In this document: piece by piece, positions 37,493 through 48,800 of the stretch
How the letters are laid out: each line of letters opens with the position of its first letter
Numbering within the stretch: the stretch's first letter is position 1
Translations under genes and position numbers: made by a program
The notes under the pieces: model-generated
Told to the model about the DNA's origin: nothing
What the model saw: the letters and a program-made list of their open reading frames with translations, nothing else
Database searches by the model: none
NCBI RefSeq assembly: GCF_013141865.1
Contig: NZ_RCST01000001.1
Span: 186,001 to 250,000 of the forward strand
Source: Methylomonas sp. ZR1
GTDB lineage: Bacteria; Pseudomonadota; Gammaproteobacteria; Methylococcales; Methylomonadaceae
DNA: 64,000 nucleotides
Direction: 5' to 3'

Positions 37493-37750
37493 ATGACTAA
37501 CGACATAGAATTAACTTACTCGCCGCTAAACTGTACCGTATCTAAAGACGGCTGTACTATTGAAATCAATATTTTCAAATCCGCTGATACGAATTGGTTC
37601 CTTGAGATCATTGACCAAAATAACTACTCAACATGTTGGGAGGATCAATTTGAAACCGACCAGCTTGCTTTCGATGAAGCAATGTCGGCAATCGAGGAAG
37701 AAGGCGTTTTGGCTTTTGTTGAACCCACTGAAGGTGAAGCTTTTCACTAG
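37493..37750 (+). CDS. Small conserved hypothetical protein
   Basis: 85 residues. The pattern INIFKSADTNWFLEIIDQNN, then STCWEDQFETDQLAFDEAMSAIEEEG is shared by many small proteobacterial proteins of unknown role, often near mobile DNA. No signal peptide. The ribosome-binding site is weak (CAAAA), so expression is uncertain. It lies between the IS3 remnant and the right repeat. Confidence 0.6.
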   Translation: MTNDIELTYSPLNCTVSKDGCTIEINIFKSADTNWFLEIIDQNNYSTCWEDQFETDQLAFDEAMSAIEEEGVLAFVEPTEGEAFH

Positions 37751-38119
37751 CCTTATGAAGGCTGCGAATCCACCAAATACCCTACGCGAGATTTACGCGA
37801 CTTGGTTATGCTTGGTTGTGATTGGTACTGACTTTACGCGACTTGGTGTTTATAAAAAATACAATTAAAACAATTAGTTATGATTCATAAGTTGCACTTT
37901 TAATGCGATGGTCGTGCGTTAGAATCGCACACGACCCACCATCAAATTGATATACAAATCAACCAGTTGCTGAGAAATCAGAGCTGGTTTTTTTGTGCCT
38001 GAAATTTGGCTTGCGTGATTTTTTGCGTGACTTGATTTTCACCGGCTCCAAGCCAACTTTGTTGCTGTGCTGTATCGATTCATCATTTGATAGCTCCTTT
38101 CATTCGAACCAACATTCAG
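37751..38119. other. Intergenic stretch with right att
   Basis: It contains the right 48-bp repeat (37894-37941), a terminator-like stem with T-run (AACCAGTT...AGCTGG then TTTTTTT, about 37958-37995) as expected after a tRNA, and paired heptamers TGCGTGA (38012-38018, 38024-38030). The latter recur left of the other att (32392-32398, 32403-32409). No gene is seen. Confidence 0.5.
37894..37941 (+). repeat. Right 48-bp direct repeat (att, 3' half of tRNA-Lys)
   Basis: Identical to 32503-32550 except for one base (A at 37921 where the left copy has C at 32530), which changes the TTCGAAT T-loop to TTAGAAT. Again there is no 5' tRNA half. This is the likely attR of the prophage. Confidence 0.85.
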
Positions 38120-39739
38120 TCATTGATGAGAACAATCATCGGCGGCCTTAGCGGCCTCTGGTTGCGGTGCAGGTAGAGTTTTTTCAACGGGCTGTGGGTC
38201 GGGTTTAATTTTTTCTGCAAATTCGTTTTGCAGTTGCCAGCGCACAACGCGGTTTCGGCCCGATTCCTTGGCAACATATAACGCTTCATCGGCAAATTTG
38301 TTCAATTCGCTCGGGTCTTCCGGTTGGTCGAGGATACTGGCGACACCCAGACTCGCGGTCACCCAGGGTCCGGTTTCGTAACGGGCGACTGATTCGGATT
38401 TGATGCGTAACCGAATACGCTCTGCCACTGTAATGGCTTCGTCTACGCTTAAACCCGGTAGCACGATGCAAAACTCTTCGCCGCCGTAGCGGCCAACCAA
38501 ATCAATTTTGCGGGTGTTGTTGGTTAATATTTCGGCGAGCAATTTGATGATGACGTCACCGGTGGCATGACCGTAATTATCGTTAACCCGTTTGAAATGG
38601 TCGATGTCGACCATAATGCAGCACAGCTCCAAATTGTTTTGCAGGGCATCGGCAAACGCCTTTTCAAACAGTTCGTTAAATGCTCGCCGATTCAAACAGC
38701 CGGTCAGAGAGTCCCTGGTGGCCAGAAAGTGCAATTCCCTGTTTTGCTCTTTAACCTGCGCCTGACTTTCCTCCAACTTGCTGACCATGGTTTGCAATTT
38801 GGTATTGCGTTCTTCTATTTCGGTGATGTCATCCAGCGTGATCAATACCCCTTGAGCTGTGTCGTTGCCAGAAAGAATGGGCGATGCGTTGATCACAAAT
38901 TTAAATGTGTCATTGTCAGGACTAGTCAGTTTCAGATGCGCGCCAATCGAACTTTTGCCGGTTTTTAAAACAGTTTGCCAGGGCAGGTAGACGTCGGTGG
39001 TCGAATCGTCCGCGCTTTTCCATTTTAATTGCGAGGCCTTTTTCCCTAGCAAAGCCGACGTAGGGCTGGCGATTTTTTTCAGAAAGGCATCATTGGCCAA
39101 GACAATTTGCTCGTACTCATCAATGATGATGACGCCCTCGGCCAGCGTATCGAAAGCCGCGTTGACCCGGTCGGGAATCACGGCGCTGGGGTCGAGTACT
39201 TTCAAGGTTCTGAGCATGAACGCCAAGTAAATAAAAAAGCCGACAACCAAAAAGAATATCGCCATTTTAAAACTGGGGTGTTCAAGAAAATCTGAGGCCG
39301 ATTCTCCGGCTATCGGCGCGAATTTAAATTCAATATCCCCCCATTTTTCCGAGTCGCGAAAAATAGGCACCACCAAATGCGTGGACGTGGATTTTTGGCT
39401 ATCGTAATCGGCCCATTCTTTAACGTGATCGTTGACTTGAAAAATTAATTGATTGTTTTGCAAGCGGATGCCGGCGGAGAGAATGTCCGGGTTTCTCTTG
39501 ATTAAGGCATTGAGCATTCGCTCAATGCGGTGTGGGTCTTGATCGGAGGCGATGGTGGAAAATTGAATGGCTAGCGCTTCGCTGATTTGTTTGCGCGACT
39601 CCAGCATAAAACTGGATTTATCCGGCATGAAACCCAACATTTCCGCTGCAAACAGTAAGCAGATACTCAGCATTACTAAAGCCAGACTGATGCGCATTGC
39701 CGGCAATAAAACTCCGACCGCTTTTTTTAGGGCGTCCAT
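38120..39739 (-). CDS. Membrane-bound PAS-GGDEF diguanylate cyclase
   Basis: 539 residues. Two transmembrane helices (about 17-34 and 157-175) flank a periplasmic sensor region. A PAS-like domain follows (VNAAFDTLAEGVIIIDEYEQ...), then a coiled coil and a GGDEF domain with active site RYGGEEF near residue 420. RxxD five residues before GGEEF (RKID-LVGRY-GGEEF) is an inhibitory I-site. It should make c-di-GMP at the inner membrane. It begins 61 nt after the giant surface-protein gene on the same strand, so the two are probably co-transcribed. The C-terminal 45 residues are a Pro/Ala-rich tail. Confidence 0.93.
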   Translation of the reverse strand: MDALKKAVGVLLPAMRISLALVMLSICLLFAAEMLGFMPDKSSFMLESRKQISEALAIQFSTIASDQDPHRIERMLNALIKRNPDILSAGIRLQNNQLIFQVNDHVKEWADYDSQKSTSTHLVVPIFRDSEKWGDIEFKFAPIAGESASDFLEHPSFKMAIFFLVVGFFIYLAFMLRTLKVLDPSAVIPDRVNAAFDTLAEGVIIIDEYEQIVLANDAFLKKIASPTSALLGKKASQLKWKSADDSTTDVYLPWQTVLKTGKSSIGAHLKLTSPDNDTFKFVINASPILSGNDTAQGVLITLDDITEIEERNTKLQTMVSKLEESQAQVKEQNRELHFLATRDSLTGCLNRRAFNELFEKAFADALQNNLELCCIMVDIDHFKRVNDNYGHATGDVIIKLLAEILTNNTRKIDLVGRYGGEEFCIVLPGLSVDEAITVAERIRLRIKSESVARYETGPWVTASLGVASILDQPEDPSELNKFADEALYVAKESGRNRVVRWQLQNEFAEKIKPDPQPVEKTLPAPQPEAAKAADDCSHQ

Positions 39740-39800
39740 GATCTTAAATGATGCGATGTCGGAATATTAAACCGAAACTCAAGCAAACAGTTTCTGATCA

Positions 39801-42800
39801 TCACGGGGTGTCTTCAGAGAGGGAGGATACTGAGTCAAGCTCTTTGGCTTCATTGTCTTTTGCCAGCCTTGATTTTTTGACTGATCGCATTATAGGCAAT
39901 GGATCAAAGCGTTTCAGTAAGGGTACCGTGGACATAAAGCTGGCCATTAACGACCCAGCCCGCAAGATCCAGCTGACAAATCCGGCAGTCAGACCGGCGC
40001 TGGTCCCCAGAATGATTTTAATGTTTACCGGATTGGCGTCCTCTACGACCGTAGGGTCGCTCATTTGCTTGTGAATGTTTTCCAATCTGTTCCAAAACTC
40101 CACTTCTTCTTGCTCGCTTAAAGTCGTCTGGCTATCAATTCTGTATTCATCGATCGAGGGAATTCTGGATTCAAAGTGGTATTTTCGGCTAGTTTCGTTC
40201 CTGCGTGGTTCTTCGTTTTTATTAGTGTCCATCAGTCCGGATAAGCGCGGGCTATTTCCATTATCAATCCATGCGTTGGATTCTAAGATAAATCGATTGT
40301 CTGTTGCCTGCTTATCTGGTGGTGATTCATGCGTTAATTGATCGGCATGGGGGGTTAAATCAACAATCACCGCAAATTGATCGGTGGATGCGTGCTGACT
40401 TGCTGAAATATGTGTTTGAGCGTCGTCTCCCTGATTTTTATCATTCAAACCATTTTTTGGATTATACCTAATGATGTCGTGCAAAGTACTCGTCGTATCG
40501 TTAGATGCAATATAGTTAATCTTGGCGGCTATTGCGGTGGAGCCCGCTAATCCGTCGTTGACGGAGAGGCTAAAACTCGGCGCCGATTCATTGTTGCCGT
40601 CGTCGATGAATTGCACTTGGTTGGCGGTCAGCTGGGCGCTGGTAAAGCCGGTGATCGGTAATCCTGCACGGGATGCCAATTGGAAATACCCCCCCGTTAC
40701 ATCGCCGACCGTGTAAGTAAAACTGTCACTATCCGGATCGGTTATCCCAAAATGGGCCGCGCTAAGCGTGACCGTTTCCCCCTCGCTTACCGTCAAGCCC
40801 AGATTATTGATGATCGGTGCATCATTGATACCGGTGTAGTAGATCGTCGCGGATAAGGTATTGGAACTGAGGCTACCGTCGCTGACCGTGACATCAAAAC
40901 GCGGCGCCACTTCATTGCTGTCATCGACAAACTGCACCTGGCCGGCGGCCAGCTGGGTGCTGTTGAAACTGGTGACGCTGATACCGGGATTGGTGGTGAG
41001 TTGGAAATACCCGCCACTCACGCTGCTGAGCGCATAGGTGACGCTGGCGTTGTCGGGGTCCGTGACGCCGAAGTTGGCGGCCGAAAGGGTGACGGTCTCG
41101 CCTTCATTCAACGTTAGGCTGGCACTGGTCAGGACTGGCACATCGTTGAGCGAGCTGTAGTTGATGGTCGCGGCCAGCGTATTGGAATTAAGTGTGCCAT
41201 CGCTGGCTGTAGCGTTGAAGTTTGGCGGAGCCTCGTTGGCGTCGTCGACAAATTGCACTTGATTGGCGGCGAGTTGCGCGCCGGTGAAGCTGGTGATAGC
41301 AATGCCGGGGGCCGTTGTTAGTTGAAAGTAACCCCCTGTCAGCGCGCTGATGGTAAAAGTGAAATCGCTACTGTCTGCATCGCTGACGACAAAATCTGCG
41401 GCGCTCAGTGTCACCGTCTGGCCTTCGCTCAGGGTCAAATTGGTTGCACTGAGCAAAGGGGCATTGTCGTTGAGGTTGGTTATATTGATTGTAAAGCTTT
41501 GGCTGTTAGTCGAACCGTCGGAACTGGTCGCCAGCACGGTGATGCTGTGGCTGGTGGCGGCCTCGTAATCGAGCAGGCTGCCGTCGGCGACGGTGACCAC
41601 ACCGGTGCTGCTGTCGATAGCGAAGCGCCCGTTGGCGTTGTCCGTCAGGCTGTAGCTGATCGTCGCCCCCGTGTCGGCATCGCTCGCTAACGCCGTGATG
41701 CCCACCACCGTGCCGTTGGCGGTGTTCTCGGCGACACTGTTGGCGGTGGCATTGTTGTCACTGACCGCCGAGACCGGATTGTCGTTGAGATTGGCGACCG
41801 CCAAGGTCACGGCCTGACTACTGCTCAAGGTGCCGTCGCTGGCGACGACATCGAAACTGTAGCTGGACTTGCTTTCGTAATCGGCGAAGGCGTTGAGGGT
41901 GACTGCGCCGCTATTGGCGTCGATGGTCAATAACCCGGCATCAGTACCGCTTAGACTCCATGTCATCGGGTTGCCGTCGGCATCGCTACCGGTGGCGGTG
42001 TAGACCACGGTGTTGATCGGACTGTTCTCATTGACGCTGGCGCTGCTGCCGGAGCTGATCGCCGGGGTGTTGTCGTTGACGGCCGTATAATGGATCGTTG
42101 CGGCCAACGTGTTGGAATTCAACGCACCGTCATTAACAGTCATACTGAAACTCGGCGCCACTTCGTTGCCGTCATCGACGAACTGCACCAGACCGCCACT
42201 CAAATCGGCACTGGTGAATTGCGTGATCGAGTTACCCGCCGCGCTGCTCAATTGGAAGTAACCGCCGCTGACGCTACTGACCGTGTAGGTGAAGCTGGTA
42301 TTGTCGGGATCGCTGACGCCAAAGTTGGCCGATGACAAAGTAACGGTATCGCCTTCATTCAAGGTCAGCGACGCACTGCTGATGACCGGCACCTCGTTAA
42401 CATCAGCCAGCGAGATGGTAAATGTTTTATCGACGCTGAGCCCGCCAGTGTCGGTCGCACGAATGATGATGTCGTGGCTGGTCGCGGCTTCATAATTAAG
42501 TAGACTGTCGTTAGCGACGGTGATTTGGCCGGTGTTGGCGTTTATCGCAAAACGTCCGCCTGCATCGTTGATCAGCGCATAACTCCAATTTTCCCGCAGA
42601 TCGTTATCAACCCCCACAACCGAGCCTACGACCGTGCCAATGGCGGTATTCTCGGCGATACTTGCCAAGGCAACAGTGCCGCCTTCCAGGCGCGCATTGG
42701 CCCAAACACCATGATCAAAAGCGTTGCCGTTATTGGCGTTGTCGATAGCAAGCCTTAACGTACTGGCTCCGGTCACGTCGATGTTCAGGTCGATAGGTGT

Positions 42801-45800
42801 GCTGGTGGAGTTTAGAATCGGGCTGCTATAAGTCTGTACACCATCGACATACACATAGAACTGCACCTTGCCATACGAGCCGGTTTGGTAATCGTTGATG
42901 CCGATTGTGGCCTTGAACGATGTGGCGCCATTGACCGCATAGTCGACATAACCGTAGCCATTGCCGCTAGCGGCGGGATGAGTTCCCAAGCCACGGGCGT
43001 AGCTGACCCCGTCCAGGACAATGCCGTAGCCACTATGTCCGGTATCGAGGGTTAAGTCATACATCGATTTTGTCAAATAGCTCTGCTCAGACAGATAGCG
43101 GGTCGCGGCAATGTCCGTTGGCGCTTCGTTGGCGGCGGTATAGTTGATTGTTGCTGCCAGAGTATTCGAATTCGCCGAGCCATCACTTACGGCAACGCTA
43201 AAGCTAGGCGCGACTTCATTGTCATCGTCAACAAATTGCACTTGATTGTTAGACAGTTGCGTGCTGGTAAAACTGTTGATGTTGAAGCCGAGGTTGGTCG
43301 TAAGCTGGAAAATACCGCCGGACACATTGCTGACCGTGTAGGTGAAACTGTTGTTATCCGGATCGGTTACGCCGAAGTTCGCCGCCGAAAGGGTGACGGT
43401 TTGGCCCTCGCTCAAGGTCAGACTGGCACTGGTCACAACCGGGGCGTCGTTGCTGGCAATAATACTGAGTGTGCCGGACACCACATTGCTGGTGCCGCCA
43501 TCGCCATCAGTCAGATACCCTTGTAAGGTACGCACCAAATTTGACGGGGCGTCCGAGACATTCTGATAAGTAATGTTACGCCCTAAGGCCTGCGCAGCGG
43601 CCACGCTGGCGTTGCTGTTAAAACTGATGACCAAAGGTGTCGTGCCGTCGGTACCCCCGGTGAAAGTACCCATTACGACCCCACCGTAGCTGACATTGCT
43701 ACCCGACACGCCGATTTGTCCACTGGCCGTGCCTTGATTACGGATCGCCAGACGATCTTCTGCTTGGCCGTTGGCGCTAAACGAAACTACCAACTGGCCG
43801 CCGTTAAAATCTGTCGAGTCAGCATCGGTCACGGTCGCAGTGGGTGCCAATATCACGGCGCCGGCATTTTCCGGATAACTGACGCTGCCAGTGGCAAAAC
43901 TCAACACCGGCGCGTCATTGACCGCCGCGACCGAGATGCTGCGCGTTCCAATGTTACTTGCCGTCGTGCCGTCGGTCACACTAAAACTCACGGCGCGGCT
44001 GGCGGTGGACGGTGCATCGCTGGTGTTTTGATAGGTAACAGAACGCAGCGCGGTTTGGTATTGAGAAACGGTGGCCGTGCCGGATAAGGTCAGTGTGCCG
44101 GTGCTAGTATTCCAACTGCCGGTGATACCGTTTTGGTTGGTGAATGCCAGTACGTCCTGCCCGCTGGCGTAGTTGCCGGTGATTTGTACTGTTGCCCCGC
44201 TTAGGTTGGTGTTGTCGGCATCACTCAATGCCAGCGTCGCGGTTATCGCCGTGGCGCTGCCATTTTCGGTGTAAGCCAGCGTCGTGCCTTCAGTGGCCGA
44301 CAGGACCGGCGCATCATTAACGGCGCTGATATTGATGGTCAGTGTATTGGCCGTACTATCTAGGGTTTGGCCGCCGCCATAGTTACTGCCGCTATCGACG
44401 ATACTGAATAAAAAGCTGGTTGCGTCCGTGCCATTGGCAGCCGGTGTGTAGGTCAATTTTCCGGATTGAATGTCCGCGGCACTGATGGCGTCCAACTCCT
44501 GCGCGGCAACACCGTTTAAAAACAAGGTGCCTGCGCCGGGCAGGGATTCGATCCAGACCTGGCTGAGATTGTTGCCATCGGCGTCGGTGAACGGAAAATC
44601 GGCGGTGCTAAAGGTGTAAGCCGTATCCTCGGTAACCGTGATGGAGTGGTCTTGACCCACCGGCGCGCTATCCGGCGTTGCCGTGACAATCGTATTGGAA
44701 AATTCCGAGGTTTCGTAAAAGGTCGAGTAACTGGAATCGGTGCGGGTCGCAGTGACGGTGATGTACTGACCAGTTGCCAAGCGGGCATCGGAAAAATTAA
44801 ATGACATGCTGGCGCTGCCTGAACCGCCGACCGCCATGTTCAACGCATTCAGAAAGGTCCGTCCCTCGCCGCTGGCCGTGGCATCCGAATACACTTCGAT
44901 GCGGTAATAGCTGTTAGCCGCGCCGTTGTAGGTGCCGCTAAAGGTCAGATTCGTACCATTCACGACCGCCCGGGTTAACACCATCGTGTTCAACAGGCTG
45001 TTCGGGCCGCTATCGACATCGCCGGCGTCGTTGGCGGTGGCGCCATCGTCGGCCAGATCGATGCCAAGCCGGGTGTTGCCGTAAATGCTGTTCTCTAGAA
45101 ACACGTTGCTGGAGCTAGTGCCCACAACCGTTATGCCTACATCGTTGTTGGCGATGATATTGCCGGCACCGGCTGTCGCGCCGCCGATCAAACTGCTGGT
45201 GGCGGAATTTTCAATGGCAACCCCTTGCATACCGTTCCCCAACGCCGTGACGCCATCCGCGCCAACCCCAATGTAGTTGCCTTGGACGACCGTACCGGTG
45301 GTGCCGCTATCGCTGATATAGATGCCTGCTTCGGTGTTGCCGGCAATGACGTTGCGATCCGCCGCCGTGGTGCTGCCGATTAGGGTGTTGTCCGCGCCGC
45401 CGATCACGGAAATCCCGTCCCAACTGTTTGCCAAACCGGCATTGCCGGATACGTCGGTACCGATATAGTTACCTTGGACAATATTGTTGTCGGCGCTTTC
45501 GCCATTGATAAAAATCCCGGAGTAATTGTTGCCCGAGATCAGATTGCCGGCTCCGCTTGTCGTGCCGCCGACAGTATTTCCAGATGATTCGATGGTAATA
45601 CCGGAATTGGCATTGCCTAAGTCGACCATGCCGGAAATATCGGTACCGATATAGTTGCCGGTAATGACGTTGCCGTTTGCCGAGCCGCCGGTCAAGGTAA
45701 TACCCGAACTGCTATTACCGGAAATGACGTTACGCGCTGCGACTGTTGTGCCGCCGATGGTGTTGTTAGCCGATTGCACATAAATACCGCCGCCGGCATT

Positions 45801-48800
45801 GGCCAGCGCGGCGGTTCCGGTGGCGTTGAGACCGATCAGGTTGCCTGCGATCAAGTTGTTGCTGGCAGGCGCTTCCAACTGAATCCCCACCCAGTTGGTG
45901 GTACCGCTGATGACGTTGCCTTCGCCGGCGACCGTTCCGCCGATGCTGTTACCGGCGGCACTAACCCAAACACCCTGATTGGCATTGCCGACTGCATTCG
46001 CACCGGAGGCGTCGGTGCCGATGTAGTTACCCTTGATTACGTTGCCTGTGGTCGAGCCGTTGTCGGTATTCAAGCCGATACCAAGACTGGTATTGCCGGA
46101 GATTACGTTGCGATCCGCCGCCGAGCTGCCGCCGATGATGTTATTGGCGGAATTCCAGATGCTGACACCCACTGCGTTGGCGGCGGCGCCGGTGCCTGTA
46201 GCGTTAAGGCCTATCCAGTTACCGGCAATGGTGTTGCCGCTACTGCCGGCGATAGTGATGCCGCTGCCGGTAAAGTTTTGAATCACCAGGCCGCGCATGG
46301 TGCTGCCATCGCTGCCGCCGTAGAGCTGTATGCCATCTTGAATACTACCGGCGCCGTTCAAAACAATTGCGGGTTTGTTGGCGCTGAAGCTGTCGTCGCT
46401 GGTCGCATCCAGCACGACTTGACTAGTAATCGTCAAGGGTGCCGTCAGATTGATGGTATGCACCGACGAACCGCTGATGCCGAAATAAATATAATCCGTG
46501 CCGGCGGTATTGTTGGCGGCGGCAATCGCCTCCCGCAGCGAGATGCCATCGCCGCCATCGCTGGCGATCAATGCGCTGATCGAACTGGTATCAGCCGAAG
46601 CGCTGATGGTATCCGAGGTGTTGGTGACAACGATGGCGCCGACATGCACATCCAGAACGTCGGTATCGGTTAAAGTGCCACCCGAACCGGTATTGCCTTG
46701 ATCGCTGGTGGTCATGGTCAGTTGCGCCAAGCCACGGTAGTTGCTAGCGGGTGTAAAGGTCAGGCCATTATTCAGTGCGGTGTTGATTGCCGACACTGTG
46801 CCGGAATAAATCATGCTACTGCTGCCGTTGGTGCCGCTGACCAAGGTCAAGCCCGCATTACTGGCCAGCGTCAAGCTACCGTGGCTGATGCTGAGCGTCA
46901 CTTGCACATTGCTGGAGGCTGCATCTGCATCGGCAATTTGTAGGGCATTGCCATTCGCGCTGGAGAAAGTTTTGCTGGTATTGACGGCGGTGTAACTGTT
47001 GGCGGGCAGACTGTTGACCGGCGCATCATTGACCGCCGCGACCGAGATGCTGCGCGTTCCAATGTTACTTGCCGTCGTGCCGTCGGTCACACTAAAGCTC
47101 ACGGCGCGGCTGGCGGTGGACGGTGCATCGCTGGTGTTTTGATAGGTAACAGAACGCAGCGCAGTTTGATACTGGGCGACGGTGGCCGTGCCGGTTAAGG
47201 TCAGTGTGCCGGTGCTCGCATTCCAACTGCCGGTGATGCCGTTTTGATCGGTAAACGCCAGTACGTCCTGCCCGCTGGCGTAGTTGCCGCTGATCTGCAC
47301 CGTGGCGCTGCTCAGATTAGCGTTATCGACCTCAGTAAGTACCAGGCCTGAGGTAATCTCTGTCGCAGTGCCGTTCTCGGTGTAAGCCAGGGTCGTGGCT
47401 TCGATGGCGGAAATGAGCGGCGCATCGTTGACTGCCGTTACTGTGATAGCCACCGTATCGGTGTCTGTTAAGGTCAGGTCTCCGGCGAGTGCGGCAATTT
47501 CCGCCCCAGTTAAAGCGCGGTTATAAATCCGTGCTTCGTCTATCTTGCCATTGAAATCGTAGGTAGTACCACCGTTTCCGTGCTTGCCGATAAAACTATT
47601 GGTTCCCTGACTGTAAGCGATGGATGTGGTGTAAGCGGTAGAGGCCACGGCAACGCCGTCTATATAAACCGCTTGGGTATGGGCTACGCTGTCGATGGTG
47701 TATGCAACGTGGTGCCAGCCGGTACCGGCCAATGTCGTAGCCGTTTCGGTAAATCTGAACGTGCCGCTATCGACATAACTACCTTTGATTTTGCCGCCGG
47801 CATCCAGGCGTAATATCACGTTGTCGCCCAGCGAAATGACTTCTGCACCCCCCGTGTCGGCGGATGTCAAGTTTACCCAGGCCGCCAGGGTGACACTGGA
47901 TGGCTGGCCATAAACCCCAGTAGTTTGCACATAACCGTCGCCAGCCAAGCTCAGCACATTGCCGCGGGTAGTGTCATTGACGGACGTGCCATTGACGACC
48001 GAGGCCGTGGAACCGGCCGCCGGACTGCTATCGGTCTCCAGTGCGCTAGTGTTATCGAAAGCGTAACGGCCCAAGAGGCCGGTATCGATATCCAAACTCA
48101 GGAGTACCGAGTCTTTGGTGGCTAATGTCAGCGTCGCGCTGCCGCTGTATTCGGCAGTGGGCGTGAAGCTCAAGCCATTCAGCGCCGTGTTGATGGCGCT
48201 GGCCGTGCCACGAAACCTCATCGTGTTGTCGGCCGTGCCGTCACCAGCTGCAAAGGTCAAGCCGGTGGTGCCGCCCAAGGTCAGGGTGCCGTTGGTGACC
48301 GTCAGAGTGATTTCGTTGTTTGCGCCGCCGGCATCAGCGTCGGTTATCGTAATCGCATTGCCATTGGCCGATGAGAACACTTTGGCCGTGTCCTCATTCG
48401 TCGTTTGTGCTGCGGGTACTGTATTAACAGGCGCGGTGTTTATACTTGCTTTGATAGATACCGCACCTATCGACCAATCGGCAGCAAGTAACGCTGAACC
48501 GCTCATCGTTACTGAGCTCGCGCCTTCCGCCACGGAAGAGCCTGCCTTTGCCGTAGACAGTAGGGGAGAGCTGCTCCATTGCGAAGTTTGCCCGGTACCC
48601 GTAGTATCAGCTGAAATAGCTTTCCAATACTGCACGTCGATAACTAAATCGCCAGTCGCACTGGCGACATTCACCGTGCCTGATCCCCCCAACAAACCGG
48701 TGGTGCCGGTGTTGCCAGCGTAAGTACCGTAGGGCATCGATTGGTTAACACCGTTAAAGGTCGATGCACCCGCAGCAGCTTCTGTATTTCCGGTAAATGA

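Larger units (their letters stand above)
32503..37941. mobile_element. Filamentous prophage remnant between tRNA-Lys-like repeats
   Basis: About 5.4 kb flanked by 48-bp direct repeats. It carries zot, a replication initiator, an integrase and a cut coat-region gene, all typical of Inoviridae, and lies in a G+C-poorer stretch than its neighbours. The segment 32906-35859 is inverted and an IS3-family remnant (about 1 kb) sits at the right. The order after flipping back is coat-region gene, zot, rep, int, all on the minus strand, with int next to the left repeat. Structural genes for major and minor coat are not found, so it is defective. Confidence 0.85.

Noticed and set aside
45774..46673. A 299-codon plus-strand open frame and many others opposite the giant gene
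   Set aside because: They are antisense shadows of a repetitive, G+C-rich coding region, with low-complexity products and no ribosome-binding sites.
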